From positions 5,543,001-5,607,000 of the forward strand of contig NZ_CP060704.1 in assembly GCF_014353015.1 (NCBI RefSeq): a DNA stretch of 64,000 bases. Direction: 5' to 3'. A model generated the notes under the pieces. The model saw nothing but the letters and a program-made list of their open reading frames with translations. It was not told the origin of the DNA and did not search any database. Position numbers and translations under genes: made by a program. Within the stretch, counting starts at the first letter, position 1; the number at the start of each line of letters is the position of its first letter. Positions 43,870 through 53,404 of the stretch are shown one piece after another. This DNA comes from Chitinimonas koreensis (GTDB lineage: Bacteria > Pseudomonadota > Gammaproteobacteria > Burkholderiales > Chitinimonadaceae).

Positions 43870-45102
43870 TCAAGGCCATAAGGGGATTTGTCGAACCATC
43901 CACTGCTGGAAGCCTGGGTGAAACTTCCATGCGAGCAGTGCGAGGCCCATTGCTATGGGCAGCCATGCGAGTACTCGTAGCAACCATAGGGTTCGTACAA
44001 GGAACGAGCGCTGTTTGGCAAAACCTCGCTCGGCCTGTTCTAGCCGGCCCGCGATAGATGCGGGATAGCTCTTTATCTTCTTTTTGAATTGGTCAAATAT
44101 TATATTAAAACCGTGATCAATACGCGCTAGTTGCAAGAGTTGATTGTGAGTCATTCCGGAGAATAACAGCACCACCAGGATAGCGCCTAGGAAAAGCAGA
44201 TAGGCTTCGATTATTCCTTCTGTCTTATAAATGACGGCGAGCACGGCAAGTGGTAATGGAAGCCCGAGGAATTTGGCAGCACTATCGCCCATGACAGAGC
44301 TAATTTTCCCCGAAAAATCCAGTTCCATCTGCGCAATCTCCAGTCGCACTTTCTCAAACGAAAAATTGCTTACGAAGCAATCAATATCAAATGCATATTT
44401 TTCGAGCACCTCTGGCCAGCAATTAATTAAGAACGTAAATGTGTTTACATCCGAGGGCGCGCGACCAATAGCATCGGCCACAGCAAGCCGGAATAAAGAT
44501 CGATGCTCATGAATGTGAAGTGCATGCGAGTTCTCATCGGATGCGATTCTACGCAGCGGCAAGAGATTGAGGCGATTCTCGGCAAGAGTGGATGGTTCTA
44601 GCTTAGTAGACAGGCTTAATGTGCGCGGCGGCGCCTTTTCTCCTGCAGGAATGACAAAGATGAGCTTCTTGGGTGAAGTTGCTGTGCTGGTATCGTCGAC
44701 CAGTGAGATCGCACTCAGCAGGTGTATAAGATCGCATAACTCATAGGCATGTTGCAGACGTTCGGGCTCATTTGGTTCTCCCGCAAGATAATCATCTTCG
44801 ACCACATAGAAGTTCTGCGGACGCTCTCCCCGACTCAATGTGCGAGATCTAGCTACTAGTTCATCAACGTTCGAATAGAAACGGCCATGCTCATTGTCGG
44901 CAAGTAACCAGCAGAATTCTACGTAGTCATCATTCGTCCATTCAGGGGAATCTTCAAAACGGCCATATGTGTCATCCACGCTCTCACAAGCAGAAATGAC
45001 TGTCCGAAGAGTTTCAGACACAGAGCCAGAATAGCAAAATTTCCCGTCTTCGATTACGGAACGTTTGCTCTCCCTGTACAGTGACACAATATGTGAGAAC
45101 AT
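43870..45102 (-). CDS. Membrane protein of a two-gene module with an NdpA-like partner
   Basis: 410 residues starting MFSHIVSLYRESKRSVIEDG. The first about 270 residues are soluble. Then come two closely spaced helices (LAVLAVIYKTEGIIEAYLLF, LGAILVVLLFSG) and a C-terminal one (LAWLPIAMGLALLAWKF). Between the helices lies a basic stretch (FDQFKKKIKSYPASIAGRLE). No named family. It starts 3 bp after the stop of the NdpA-like gene, so the two form an operon. GC content falls visibly here, which signals separate acquisition. The arrangement suggests a sensor plus a membrane-acting effector; this is inference. Confidence 0.65.
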   Translation of the reverse strand: MFSHIVSLYRESKRSVIEDGKFCYSGSVSETLRTVISACESVDDTYGRFEDSPEWTNDDYVEFCWLLADNEHGRFYSNVDELVARSRTLSRGERPQNFYVVEDDYLAGEPNEPERLQHAYELCDLIHLLSAISLVDDTSTATSPKKLIFVIPAGEKAPPRTLSLSTKLEPSTLAENRLNLLPLRRIASDENSHALHIHEHRSLFRLAVADAIGRAPSDVNTFTFLINCWPEVLEKYAFDIDCFVSNFSFEKVRLEIAQMELDFSGKISSVMGDSAAKFLGLPLPLAVLAVIYKTEGIIEAYLLFLGAILVVLLFSGMTHNQLLQLARIDHGFNIIFDQFKKKIKSYPASIAGRLEQAERGFAKQRSFLVRTLWLLRVLAWLPIAMGLALLAWKFHPGFQQWMVRQIPLWP

Positions 45103-45105
45103 AAC

Positions 45106-46239
45106 TTACCCAGCAGCTATTACCGGCAATTGCGCCCGAGCGGCAAGTGCTTCTTCGACTTTATTCACCATGTCCTGTGGCAGGCGGGTGAACTTAAGGC
45201 TTTGCTCCTCCGCATCATAGATTATTTCTGCATCTTGAACACCAAGCGCGCCGTTTTCGAAGCTGATTTGCCAGTGTGATGATTTTCCCGCAATTCTGGT
45301 ATAGACGCGCAATGCTTTCGCACTTACGGGGAACTCGTCAGGAATTTGTACACTTTCACTGTTCAGGTGTCCCTTCAGCCCATCAACGTGATGTTCCAGA
45401 TCCACGCCGACGACATGTCGAACTACAGCGGCGATTTTATCGAGTGTAATCATGGCACCGTCCTCTCGTGCCTGCATGTACTCGATTACAGCGAGTCGAG
45501 CCGCAGAAGCTTTTTCTCTAATCGGCACGACAGATTTAACGAATGCGCGAACGGCGGTAACAACTGCTTTTGTCGTTCGGCCGGAAGCAACGCCCTTTTC
45601 ACATCCAAGCGCTTCAACAAAGTACCCGGCGACGTCCGCCTGAGACCTGCGATTAATGAAACACAGGTATGTCTTTTCGGTGGTTTCCTCCGCCTCCTGT
45701 TCTGTGGCTAATCCATCCCCAGCGACCGGCGCCAAGAATTCACCATAGCGATCGAGGTTTACCCGCGCCGCTTGATGTAGTTTCGACAGATCAATCTCGA
45801 TAATCTCGGTTGGCTCAAGTTCGGCAGAGAGGACCATGCCACCACGTTCCTTGATCATAGCTACGAGGAGAAATGTCGAACCCTGTGATCGATAAGCGAA
45901 GAAGCAGACGTGGCCACCTGTCGCAAAATTCTGAGCGGCGGCTTTGTCTTTAAGTTCTTTCATGGCCACCTTCGACATGGTGATAAATGTCTCTTCGGTG
46001 CAATCGCTAATCAACGGCTGTACGGAAGTGGGAAACATACCCTCGCGGCGATTAGTGCCGAACTGCCCCCAGAAGACCGCGCTCCCATCTTTTCCGACCA
46101 GCTTAGCCAATTGTTCGGCTAAGGACCGCACAACTGGTTTAGTAACGTCCAAAACGGAGTCCCGCGTGCGGATGTCGGCGGCGGTAGCGCCAGTCGCCTT
46201 ATCCAGAGTGTGAATGATCGCAAACCTGAGTTCGTCCAT
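45106..46239 (-). CDS. Nucleoid-associated protein of the NdpA/YejK (37-kDa) family
   Basis: 377 residues starting MDELRFAIIHTLDKATGATA. FITMSKVAMKELKDKAAAQN is followed by GGHVCFFAYRSQGSTFLLVA and MIKERGGMVLSAELEPTEII with IDLSKLHQAARVNLDRY, the NA37 pattern. The tail differs from housekeeping YejK. Family members bind DNA or the nucleoid. Pairing with a membrane protein, low GC and position in ICE cargo suggest a mobile version with a defence or stress role rather than the chromosomal housekeeping gene. Confidence 0.8.
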   Translation of the reverse strand: MDELRFAIIHTLDKATGATAADIRTRDSVLDVTKPVVRSLAEQLAKLVGKDGSAVFWGQFGTNRREGMFPTSVQPLISDCTEETFITMSKVAMKELKDKAAAQNFATGGHVCFFAYRSQGSTFLLVAMIKERGGMVLSAELEPTEIIEIDLSKLHQAARVNLDRYGEFLAPVAGDGLATEQEAEETTEKTYLCFINRRSQADVAGYFVEALGCEKGVASGRTTKAVVTAVRAFVKSVVPIREKASAARLAVIEYMQAREDGAMITLDKIAAVVRHVVGVDLEHHVDGLKGHLNSESVQIPDEFPVSAKALRVYTRIAGKSSHWQISFENGALGVQDAEIIYDAEEQSLKFTRLPQDMVNKVEEALAARAQLPVIAAG

Positions 46240-46937
46240 AGCCCCCCCCAATATACGGCCCGCCCGTCGCAAGGATTGCGACCTGCCCGGCGATAGTCCA
46301 GCAACCAGCATGACCGGTGGGTCACGAATTATGCAATCGCGAGGGGTTACGTCGCAGCTTTCGTTGGTGTGTATCTAACATCTCGGCGGGTATCCGTCTG
46401 GGAACCTCTGACGCGGTAGCATTGAAGATGCGCATCAGTTTGCGATGTGCGTTACACAGAGAATAGACGCAAAGACCAGGGCGCCGAAGGCCCGAGAGCC
46501 TTCGGCTGGAGACGAAAAGAACCACCTGTGGGCTGCTGCAATCGGCCGTCGTCAAAAGCCGCGCTGCGTCAGCATTCGCACTCGGCCCGTATCGTGGCTG
46601 GGGCCGAAATCCTTCGGCACGCATCCGCGCACAAAGGGAGCCCGTTGTTCCGCCGGCGGGCACCGGCGCGGAATACCGTCGACCCGAAGGGTCTCCTGAC
46701 GGCTCGCGTGCGATGGCGCACCGGCAAGGCTTCAGGAGACCCCTCGCGATCGACGGAAGAGACAGCGATCAGAGGAATGGCGACGGACGCGATTCGCGGA
46801 GAAGCGGCCTTCCCGCCTCATGGTCAAAGCGACCAGCGGAGACGTGCACACCGTTGCAGAAGGGAGCGCGCGCTGGGACTCCCGCGTGGCGCGGGAGGAT
46901 GCCGCATCGCCTACTGCGATGCGGCAACGGGGAGAGG
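46240..46937. other. Intergenic region with strong hairpins, no gene
   Basis: About 700 bp without a credible gene. It includes a GCCGAAGGC/GCCTTCGGC hairpin (46481-46509), a long inverted repeat GGGTCTCCTGA...TCAGGAGACCC (46689-46743) with an inner GTGCG/CGCAC stem, and CCGCATCGC/GCGATGCGG (46902-46924) just after topB, a plausible topB terminator. Confidence 0.5.
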
Positions 46938-48953
46938 TCAAGATGCCTTGCGTGAGATGCGACGCTTGCGCGGTGCCGTACTGCGGCCGGTCGAGCTTTC
47001 GAGCTGCTGCGTGCCCGTGCAATCGGGGTAGCGACTGCACGACCAGAACGCGCCGTTCTTGCCGTTGCGCTGCTGCATCGGCGAATTGCATTTCGGACAG
47101 GCCGGCGCGGGCGGCAGGTCGATCGCGAGCGTCGCGCTGCGATACTGCTGCACGAGCTGAGCGACCCAGGCGGACTGCCGCGCGATGAACATCTCCAGCG
47201 TCATCTGTCCGGCCTCGATCATGTCGAGCGCCTGCTCCCACACTGCCGTGGTCCCCGGATCGGCGATCGCCGCCGGTACCGCGTCGATGAGCGTGAATGC
47301 CGCGTCCGATGCACGAATGGCGCGGCCCTTCTTCACCAGATAGCCCCTTCCGATCAGGCCGGTAATGATGCTGGCACGCGTCGCCTCGGTGCCGATCCCG
47401 GTCGTATCCTTGAGTTTCTGCTTCAGCCGCGGATCGGTGACCATCTTTGCGACACCCTTCATCGCTTTCACCAAGGCGCCCTGCGTGTAGTGCTTCGGCG
47501 GCAGCGTCTTCAGCGCCTTCAACTCGACCTGCTCGACGTCGCATCGCGTACCGCTGACCAGCGCCGGCAGAATCTGGCTACGCTGGACTGGCTCGTCCGA
47601 CGCGGCATCCGGTGCATCGTCGACCAGCACCACCCGCCAGCCCGGCACCACGACACGCTTGCCCACCGCCTGCAGCGTCTCGCCGCCCGCGCTCAGCATG
47701 GTCGTCGTCCGGTCGAACTCGTGATGCGCGAGAAGCTGCGCCAGGTAGTGCGCGCGGATCAAGATGTAGACCGCGCGCTCCTTGTCCGTCATCGCGGAGA
47801 GGCACGTCGGCTCGATCGTCGGGATGATGCCGTGGTGCGCAGTGACCTTCTCGTCGTTCCAGGCGCGCGAGCGCTGGTTTCGGTCGAGCTGTGCGATCAG
47901 TGGCCGAAGACTGGGATCGGTGACGAGCAGCGCATCGAGGACGGCCGGCACTTCGGCCAGCATGCTGGTGGGCAGGTAGCCGGAATCCGAGCGCGGGTAC
48001 GTGGTCGCCTTGTGCGTCTCGTACAGCGACTGTGCGATGTCCAAGGTCTCCTGCACGTCGAGACCGAGCTGGCGCGAGCAGACTTCCTGCAGCGTGCTCA
48101 GGTCGAACGGCAGCGGCGCCGCCTCGCGCACACGCTCGGTTTCGACGGACTGCACCTGCGCTTCGCGTGCACCACGGATGCGCTCGACCGCTCGCTGCGC
48201 GATCGGCTGCTGCAGGCATCGGCCTTCGGCATCGGCACTGCCTTCAGGTGCGATCCAGTCGGCCTTGAAGGACTGGCCAGCGTGCGATAGCACGACGTCG
48301 ACGACCCAATACGGCACGGCGACGAAGCGCGCGATCTCGCGATCACGGTCCACCACCAGGCGCAGCGTCGGCGTTTGCACCCTGCCCACGGACAGCACAC
48401 CGGAGTAGCCGGCCTTGCGTCCGAGCACGGTGAACAACCGGCTCAGGTTCATCCCGATGAGCCAGTCCGCGCGCGAGCGGGCGAGCGCCGCGTAGTACAT
48501 CGGCAGGGTTTCGGTCGCCGGCTTCAATGCCGCGAGCGCAGCGCGAATCGAAGCATCGTTGAGCGCCGACAACCACAGGCGCTGCACGGAGCCGCGGTAG
48601 CCGCACAGATCGAGGATTTCGCGGGCGATCATCTCGCCTTCGCGATCCGCGTCGGTGGCAATCACCAGGTGTGTAGCACGACCGATGAGCTGGGTGACGA
48701 TCTTGAGCTGCGCCGCGGTCGACGTCTTAGGTTCGACGCGCCAGCGCTCGGGAATGATGGGCAACTGCTCCAGCGACCAGCGCCTGTACTGCTCGCCGTA
48801 CGCCTCCGGTGGCACCGCTTCGACCAGATGACCGATGCACCAGGTCACGACGATGCCGGGACCGTTGTAGCAGCCGGATCCACGCTGGCTCGCGCCAAGG
48901 ACGCGAGCAATGTCCTTGCCTTGGGATGGCTTCTCGCACAGGAACACGCGCAT
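46938..48953 (-). CDS. topB: DNA topoisomerase III (TopB-type, ICE-encoded)
   Basis: 671 residues starting MRVFLCEKPSQGKDIARVLG (Toprim domain). The metal-binding DADREGE is near residue 105. VLSVGRVQTPTLRLVVDRDR follows. The catalytic tyrosine lies in TYPRSDSGYLP near 320. A C-terminal zinc finger (CPKCNSPMQQRNGKNGAFWS) is present near 620. It relaxes or decatenates DNA through single-strand passage and is a standard gene of PFGI-1/SPI-7-type ICEs, serving element replication and transfer. GGAGGC before ATG 48953 fixes the start. Confidence 0.95.
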   Translation of the reverse strand: MRVFLCEKPSQGKDIARVLGASQRGSGCYNGPGIVVTWCIGHLVEAVPPEAYGEQYRRWSLEQLPIIPERWRVEPKTSTAAQLKIVTQLIGRATHLVIATDADREGEMIAREILDLCGYRGSVQRLWLSALNDASIRAALAALKPATETLPMYYAALARSRADWLIGMNLSRLFTVLGRKAGYSGVLSVGRVQTPTLRLVVDRDREIARFVAVPYWVVDVVLSHAGQSFKADWIAPEGSADAEGRCLQQPIAQRAVERIRGAREAQVQSVETERVREAAPLPFDLSTLQEVCSRQLGLDVQETLDIAQSLYETHKATTYPRSDSGYLPTSMLAEVPAVLDALLVTDPSLRPLIAQLDRNQRSRAWNDEKVTAHHGIIPTIEPTCLSAMTDKERAVYILIRAHYLAQLLAHHEFDRTTTMLSAGGETLQAVGKRVVVPGWRVVLVDDAPDAASDEPVQRSQILPALVSGTRCDVEQVELKALKTLPPKHYTQGALVKAMKGVAKMVTDPRLKQKLKDTTGIGTEATRASIITGLIGRGYLVKKGRAIRASDAAFTLIDAVPAAIADPGTTAVWEQALDMIEAGQMTLEMFIARQSAWVAQLVQQYRSATLAIDLPPAPACPKCNSPMQQRNGKNGAFWSCSRYPDCTGTQQLESSTGRSTAPRKRRISRKAS

Positions 48954-49140
48954 GAAGCCTCCAGGTTGTGCGTGATCGTTTTCGGATGACGATCAGCATC
49001 CCTGTCGGGCATACGATGGGCAGCAAACAACACGGCAACGCAGGCCGCCGCATATGCCGGGCCGGAGGATCAGCTTGGTTGGTGCAGGTCCAAGATCGGT
49101 GTTGGCGCATGAAAGCGGAAGTTTATTGCGGCAGCCGCTT

Positions 49141-49482
49141 TCAGGTTATGTGTGGCAGCATTATCTTGCTGAATATGAACTGGTAACTGCCGTCTGCAGC
49201 CTTTTCGAGGACCACCATGTTATCCGACTGCCAAAACAAGAAGAGGTCAAGTAGCCGATAGTGAAACATGTCCCGAACCATGCGGATCAGGATTAGGGTG
49301 ATTCCCAAGGGGAATGGACGAACGACGTATTGACCTGCGCACCTATCCATGTGCTCGTCCATCATTTCAATAAAGCGTGCGCTGCGACGTGAACTAAGCA
49401 CGACTCGAACGACACCTTCTTTTTCCAGTATCTGATCGAGTCGCCCAAGGTCAATATCTTTGTACGTCAACACCACATTAGG
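49141..49482 (-). pseudogene. Hypothetical gene disrupted by IS481 at its start
   Basis: The coding part reads VVLTYKDIDLGRLDQILEKE, VVLSSRRSARFIEMMDEHMD then FPLGITLILIRMVRDMFHYR, ending MLPHIT at 49141. In front it runs into the IS481 element. Joining the two copies of the ATTAGG target repeat restores an ATG directly at the junction (...CGC ATG CCT AAT GTG), so the insertion hit the first codons. The product would be about 113 residues with a possible membrane-associated segment. Family not recognised. Confidence 0.55.
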
Positions 49483-50550
49483 TGTCGCATCCCGGACGAT
49501 CATATCAGCCAACGTATTTGGAAGCTGGCCCTCGCCCGACAAGCGATGGGTAAACTCCTAGCCTCGCTCCAGACTGTCGCCACATGATCGTTCGCCTCCA
49601 CAAGCAAGCCCGTACCACCCCTGCCATTCGCGCCGAAATCCAGGCTGCCAGCGGTACTCACGTCGAACTCGCCCAGCGTTTCAACGTCAGCGTCGCCACC
49701 ATCATCAAATGGCGTAATCGACGCAGCGTCGAGGATCGCTCCCATACCGCACACACGCTTCAAACCCGTCTGCTCCCTGCTCAGGAGGCCGTCGCCGTCG
49801 AATTACGCCAGACCTTGAAGCTCGGCCTGGACGATTTGCTGGTCGTCGTACGCGAATTCCTCAATCCGAAAGTGTCCCGTTCCGGCCTGGATCGCTGCCT
49901 GCGCCGGCATGGCGTCGGCAACCTGCGCGATCTGGAGCCCGCCCGCGCGGCTACGCCCAAACACAAGCCGTTCAAGTTCTACGAACCAGGTTACGTGCAT
50001 CTGGATGTGAAATATCTGCCGCAGATGCCGGATGAAACCGAACGGCGCTATCTGTTCGTCGCCATCGATCGTGCCACCCGCTGGGGATTCGTGCAGATTC
50101 GTCCACACAAGACAGCCATGGCGGCCCGCGGCTTTCTGGCTGCGCTGAGCAAGGCGGCGCCGTTCAAATTACGGACACTGCTGACAGACAACGGTGGCGA
50201 GTTCACGGACCGCTTGTTCAACAAGCAAAAGCAGGCAAGTGGCGAGCATGAGTTCGACCGGCTGTGCCAGTCGCTCGGGATCGAACACCGGCTGACCAAG
50301 CCGCGCCATCCGCAAACCAACGGCATGGTCGAGCGGTTCAATGGACGCATCGCCGAGGTACTGGCCACGCACCGCTTCCAGTCCGGCGAGGACTTGGGCC
50401 GGACGATCGAGCGCTATGTCTGGCTGTACAACCAGCAATTGCCGCAACTGGCACTGCAGCATCAAACCCCGATGCAGGCGCTGAAAAACTGGCAGCGGGA
50501 CAAGCCAGATTTATTCAGTAAGCGCGTAACCAATCGTCCGGGACTAGACA
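49483..50550 (+). mobile_element. IS481-family insertion sequence, 1068 bp
   Basis: The left end TGTCGCATCCCGGACGAT and the right end (inverted) TGTCTAGTCCCGGACGAT match at 15 of 18 positions. Both ends are flanked by the direct repeat ATTAGG (49477-49482 and 50551-50556), a 6-bp target duplication. The single transposase gene and about 1.07-kb length are normal for IS481. Good ends and a perfect duplication suggest a recent insertion. Confidence 0.88.
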
Positions 50551-50555
50551 ATTAG
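49584..50555 (+). CDS. IS481 family transposase
   Basis: 323 residues with an N-terminal HTH (VELAQRFNVSVATIIKWRNR) and an rve-type DDE domain. The first D is in GYVHLDVKYLPQMPDETERR, the second in LLTDNGGEFTDRLFN and the E in HPQTNGMVERFNGRIAEVL. Length and motifs are complete, so it is probably active. The stop codon TAG (50553-50555) is not in the element: the last base of the element plus the ATTAGG target repeat provides AAT TAG. Confidence 0.95.
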   Translation: MIVRLHKQARTTPAIRAEIQAASGTHVELAQRFNVSVATIIKWRNRRSVEDRSHTAHTLQTRLLPAQEAVAVELRQTLKLGLDDLLVVVREFLNPKVSRSGLDRCLRRHGVGNLRDLEPARAATPKHKPFKFYEPGYVHLDVKYLPQMPDETERRYLFVAIDRATRWGFVQIRPHKTAMAARGFLAALSKAAPFKLRTLLTDNGGEFTDRLFNKQKQASGEHEFDRLCQSLGIEHRLTKPRHPQTNGMVERFNGRIAEVLATHRFQSGEDLGRTIERYVWLYNQQLPQLALQHQTPMQALKNWQRDKPDLFSKRVTNRPGLDN

Positions 50556-50598
50556 GCATGCGGTCGCTTTCGTACGCAATGCACGTCAGCCATTCGCG

Positions 50599-51020
50599 TC
50601 AACTTTGAGGTGAAGGCCTGTGCAAAGGCAACCCAGCTATCAAACCAAAAGGCAAGGCAACCATGACTCCCAGGATGGCGCCCCATACTAAGACTTCGGC
50701 TTGGGCAGTAAGCTCTATCGAAGAGCCGAGAAATGCTGCAAAGCCCCAGCTAAACAAGTAGTAGGCGATCATTCCTAATACGACCCCGCCTCCCACAACA
50801 TTAACAAGGGTCAATGCGGATCTTTTCCTTAAAGCCCTTACCAAAGGAAGCCCAAGTAGCAAACAGGAGATGTAGCTAGTCGGCAGCGAGAAGAGCAGGA
50901 CCAATAGGACATCATAGCGTCCTTGATAAGCTCCCCGGAGAGATAAGGCATTATCAGCATGTATGCCACCGGAAATAACGGCGACAAAACAAATGCCAGA
51001 GTGATCTTTTCAATTTTCAT
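50599..51020 (-). pseudogene. Small membrane protein behind Rhs2 (probable immunity), frameshifted
   Basis: ATG 51020 follows GAGGTAGTC. The first frame gives a helix (ITLAFVLSPLFPVAYMLIMP) and YLSGELIK, then loses sense. The next frame gives YDVLLVLLFSLPTSYISCLL, then VNVVGGGVVLGMIAYYLFSW and LVWGAILGVMVALPFGLIAG. One added G at 50921-50922 yields IKGRYDVLLVLL and a 140-residue protein with four helices. It starts 7 bp after the Rhs2 stop, the position of an immunity gene. Membrane immunity proteins usually answer toxins that act from the periplasm. Confidence 0.65.
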
Positions 51021-51027
51021 GACTACC

Positions 51028-53402
51028 TCAGCGAGAGCAACTACAGGCTTTTACAATATCGCCAGTCTGTCCGTTCCAGACACCATTGATAACTGAAGCA
51101 ACTGGACTATATTGCGCTTGCAATCTACCAACTCCTTCTCCTAAGTTGCTAACTTCATTTCCCTTAATGGTGCGAACCACATAGCCTGGGTGTAATGGGT
51201 GCCCCGGCTGGGTTACATTGACCACTGCGGCTCCACCATTTAATAGGTAAGAGATAACAGGACTGTTGTTGTAGCCCCTCGATCGTTTCCAAACGAGCTT
51301 ACGTAATCCAATGCATCAAACATGCTTTGTGGAGTTGACGGCGTTGCATTATTTGCCGTACCCCAAGGAGTTGCAGGTGCGGGACTACCCGGAGTTGGAG
51401 TGTTAATCATTCCCTGCATCACGCAATTTGCATCGACGCCGTTCATTTTAACTCTCACATCATACTTGTGATAGCCGGGCGAGTTTGAAGTTATTGTACT
51501 CGGCCATCCCGGAGGACGAGGGAAGCTCACGGTCGGTTGGCCGGGTCCGCCGCATGTCACGGTTCCATTTGCCGCTACGCAGTCCAACCCCTTTGGATCG
51601 ATCCCGCTGAGTGGGTTATTGCTTACATAGGCATAGGTATTGATTCCACCCGCCAATCCGATCGGATCAGTCTGGATATACCGACCAACCTGTGGATCGT
51701 AATCCCGGTGGTAGTTGTAATGTAGTCCCGTCTCTTTGTCGAAATATTGTCCTGGAAACCGCAGGTTGAACGCATACGGGGCATTCGACCCGGTCGGATC
51801 TTCATCCGCGGCCGTGGCGCCGAAAGGCTCCCCGCGCCACGCCCAGATCGCCTGCTTCGCCGCATCCGTCACTAGCCGTGGCGTACCCAGATGATCAGTG
51901 TGGATGTAACGGATTTCGGTCCCAAAATCGATCACCCCGACCGGCAGCGTGTCGAGGTAGACGTATTCGCGCCGCGTCGCCCCCTGCGCATCGGTCTCCG
52001 CCAGCAACCGCCCCCACTGGTCATAGTGGTACAGCGTGGTCTGGCCCTGGTAGGTCTTGATGACGCGCTCGCCGAACGCATTGACGGTGTACTGGGCGCC
52101 GCCCGCTTCGATCAGTCGGCCGCGCACGTCGTAGCGATAGCTTTGCCGACTGTCGGTGACGCGGTTGCCGTTGGCGTCGTACTGGTAGACGCCCGCACCA
52201 GCGATCAGCCGATTGCTCGCCGGATCGATCGTCTGGTCATGCGTGATGCTGCTCGTCTGGATGCGCGTGCGGTTGCCGGTGGCGTCGTAGTCGTAGAGCC
52301 GGGTCTGGCCATCGGCCTGCCAGGCCGTGAGGCGGTCCAGTTTGTCGTAGTCGAACAGGTCGGTCTGTCCGACCGGCAGGCCCAGGCGCTGCAATAGCCG
52401 ATCCCACCAGCCGCCGGCCATCTGCTGCTCGACCAGCCGGCCGCCGGTGTCGTAGCTCAGGCTCAGCGTGCTGTCGCCCAACGTCAGGCTGGTCATCCGG
52501 CCGTTCTGGTCGTAGCTGGCGCTGCGCACCTCGCCGTTGCCATAAGTCCAGCCCTTGGCCGGGCCGAAGGGCTGGTAGGCGATCTGGCTCAAGAGCGTGA
52601 CGCCGGGCGCGGTGCCCTGCTTGGTCTGGATGCCCAGCGGCCGGCCCTGCGTGTCGTAGCTGTAGGTGACGATCCGCCCGCTGGGGTAGGTCAGCTGGTT
52701 CAGCAACCCCTTGGCGTCGTAGGCGTAGCGGATCAGGTATTCCTTGTCGCGTAGCCGGCGGTTATCGAGGTTGCGGCGGCCCAGCGCGTCGTAGCCGAAG
52801 GCGAACTGGCGCACCGAGGCGCCGTCGAGGATGGCGGTCAGCTTGCCGGTGGCGCTGCCGCTGCCGGCCTTGCCGTAGGCGTAGAGGAGCGCCGTGCCGT
52901 CGGCATAGGCCGTCTTGATGACGCGGCCGGCCGTGTCGTAGGTGTACTGCGTGGTCTGGCCGAGGTTGTCGGTGGTGCTCGCCGGCTGACCGTCGGCGCG
53001 TGGCACCCAGGTCGTGGTGCCGCTGTCCGGGCTGGTCTGCTTCAGCAAATCGTCGAAGCCGTTGTATTCGTACTTCGTCACCAGGCCGCGCGGATCGGTC
53101 ACCGTGACCAGCCGGTTGCGGCCGTCGTAGGTGTATCGGGTAATGCCACCTGCAGCGTCGGTCAGCTTCTTGAGCCGGTTCAGCGCGTCGTACTCATAGG
53201 CGGTGACCCGGCCCTGGTCGTCCCGCGCTTCGGTGCGATTGCCGTTGGGGTCGTAGCGGTAAGCGATCCAGCCGCCGTCGGAGCGGCTTTCCTTGGCCAG
53301 CCGGCCGAGTGGGTCGAATTCGCGGTCGATGCGCAGCACGGTGCCGGCAGCGGTGGGAACGGCGGCGGTCAGCGCGGCCGCCATCAGAATCGGGCGCAGC
53401 AT
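51028..53402 (-). pseudogene. Rhs2 C-terminal half: exported RHS-core protein with toxin tip, frameshifted
   Basis: ATG 53402 opens a signal peptide (MLRPILMAAALTAAVPTAAG). YD repeats follow, then the core DHLGTPRLVTDAAKQAIWAW and QTDPIGLAGGINTYAYVSNN, ending DPKGLDC. The variable tip then runs SNSPGYHKYDVRVKMNGVDA ... YVSSFGNDRG, where the given frame stops early. The neighbouring frame continues YNNSPVISYLLNGGAAVVNV and GHPLHPGYVVRTIKGNEVSN, with the stop at 51028. Adding one base in the CCCC run at 51275-51278 restores 791 residues. The tip's activity is unknown to me. Confidence 0.82.
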
Positions 53403-53404
53403 GG

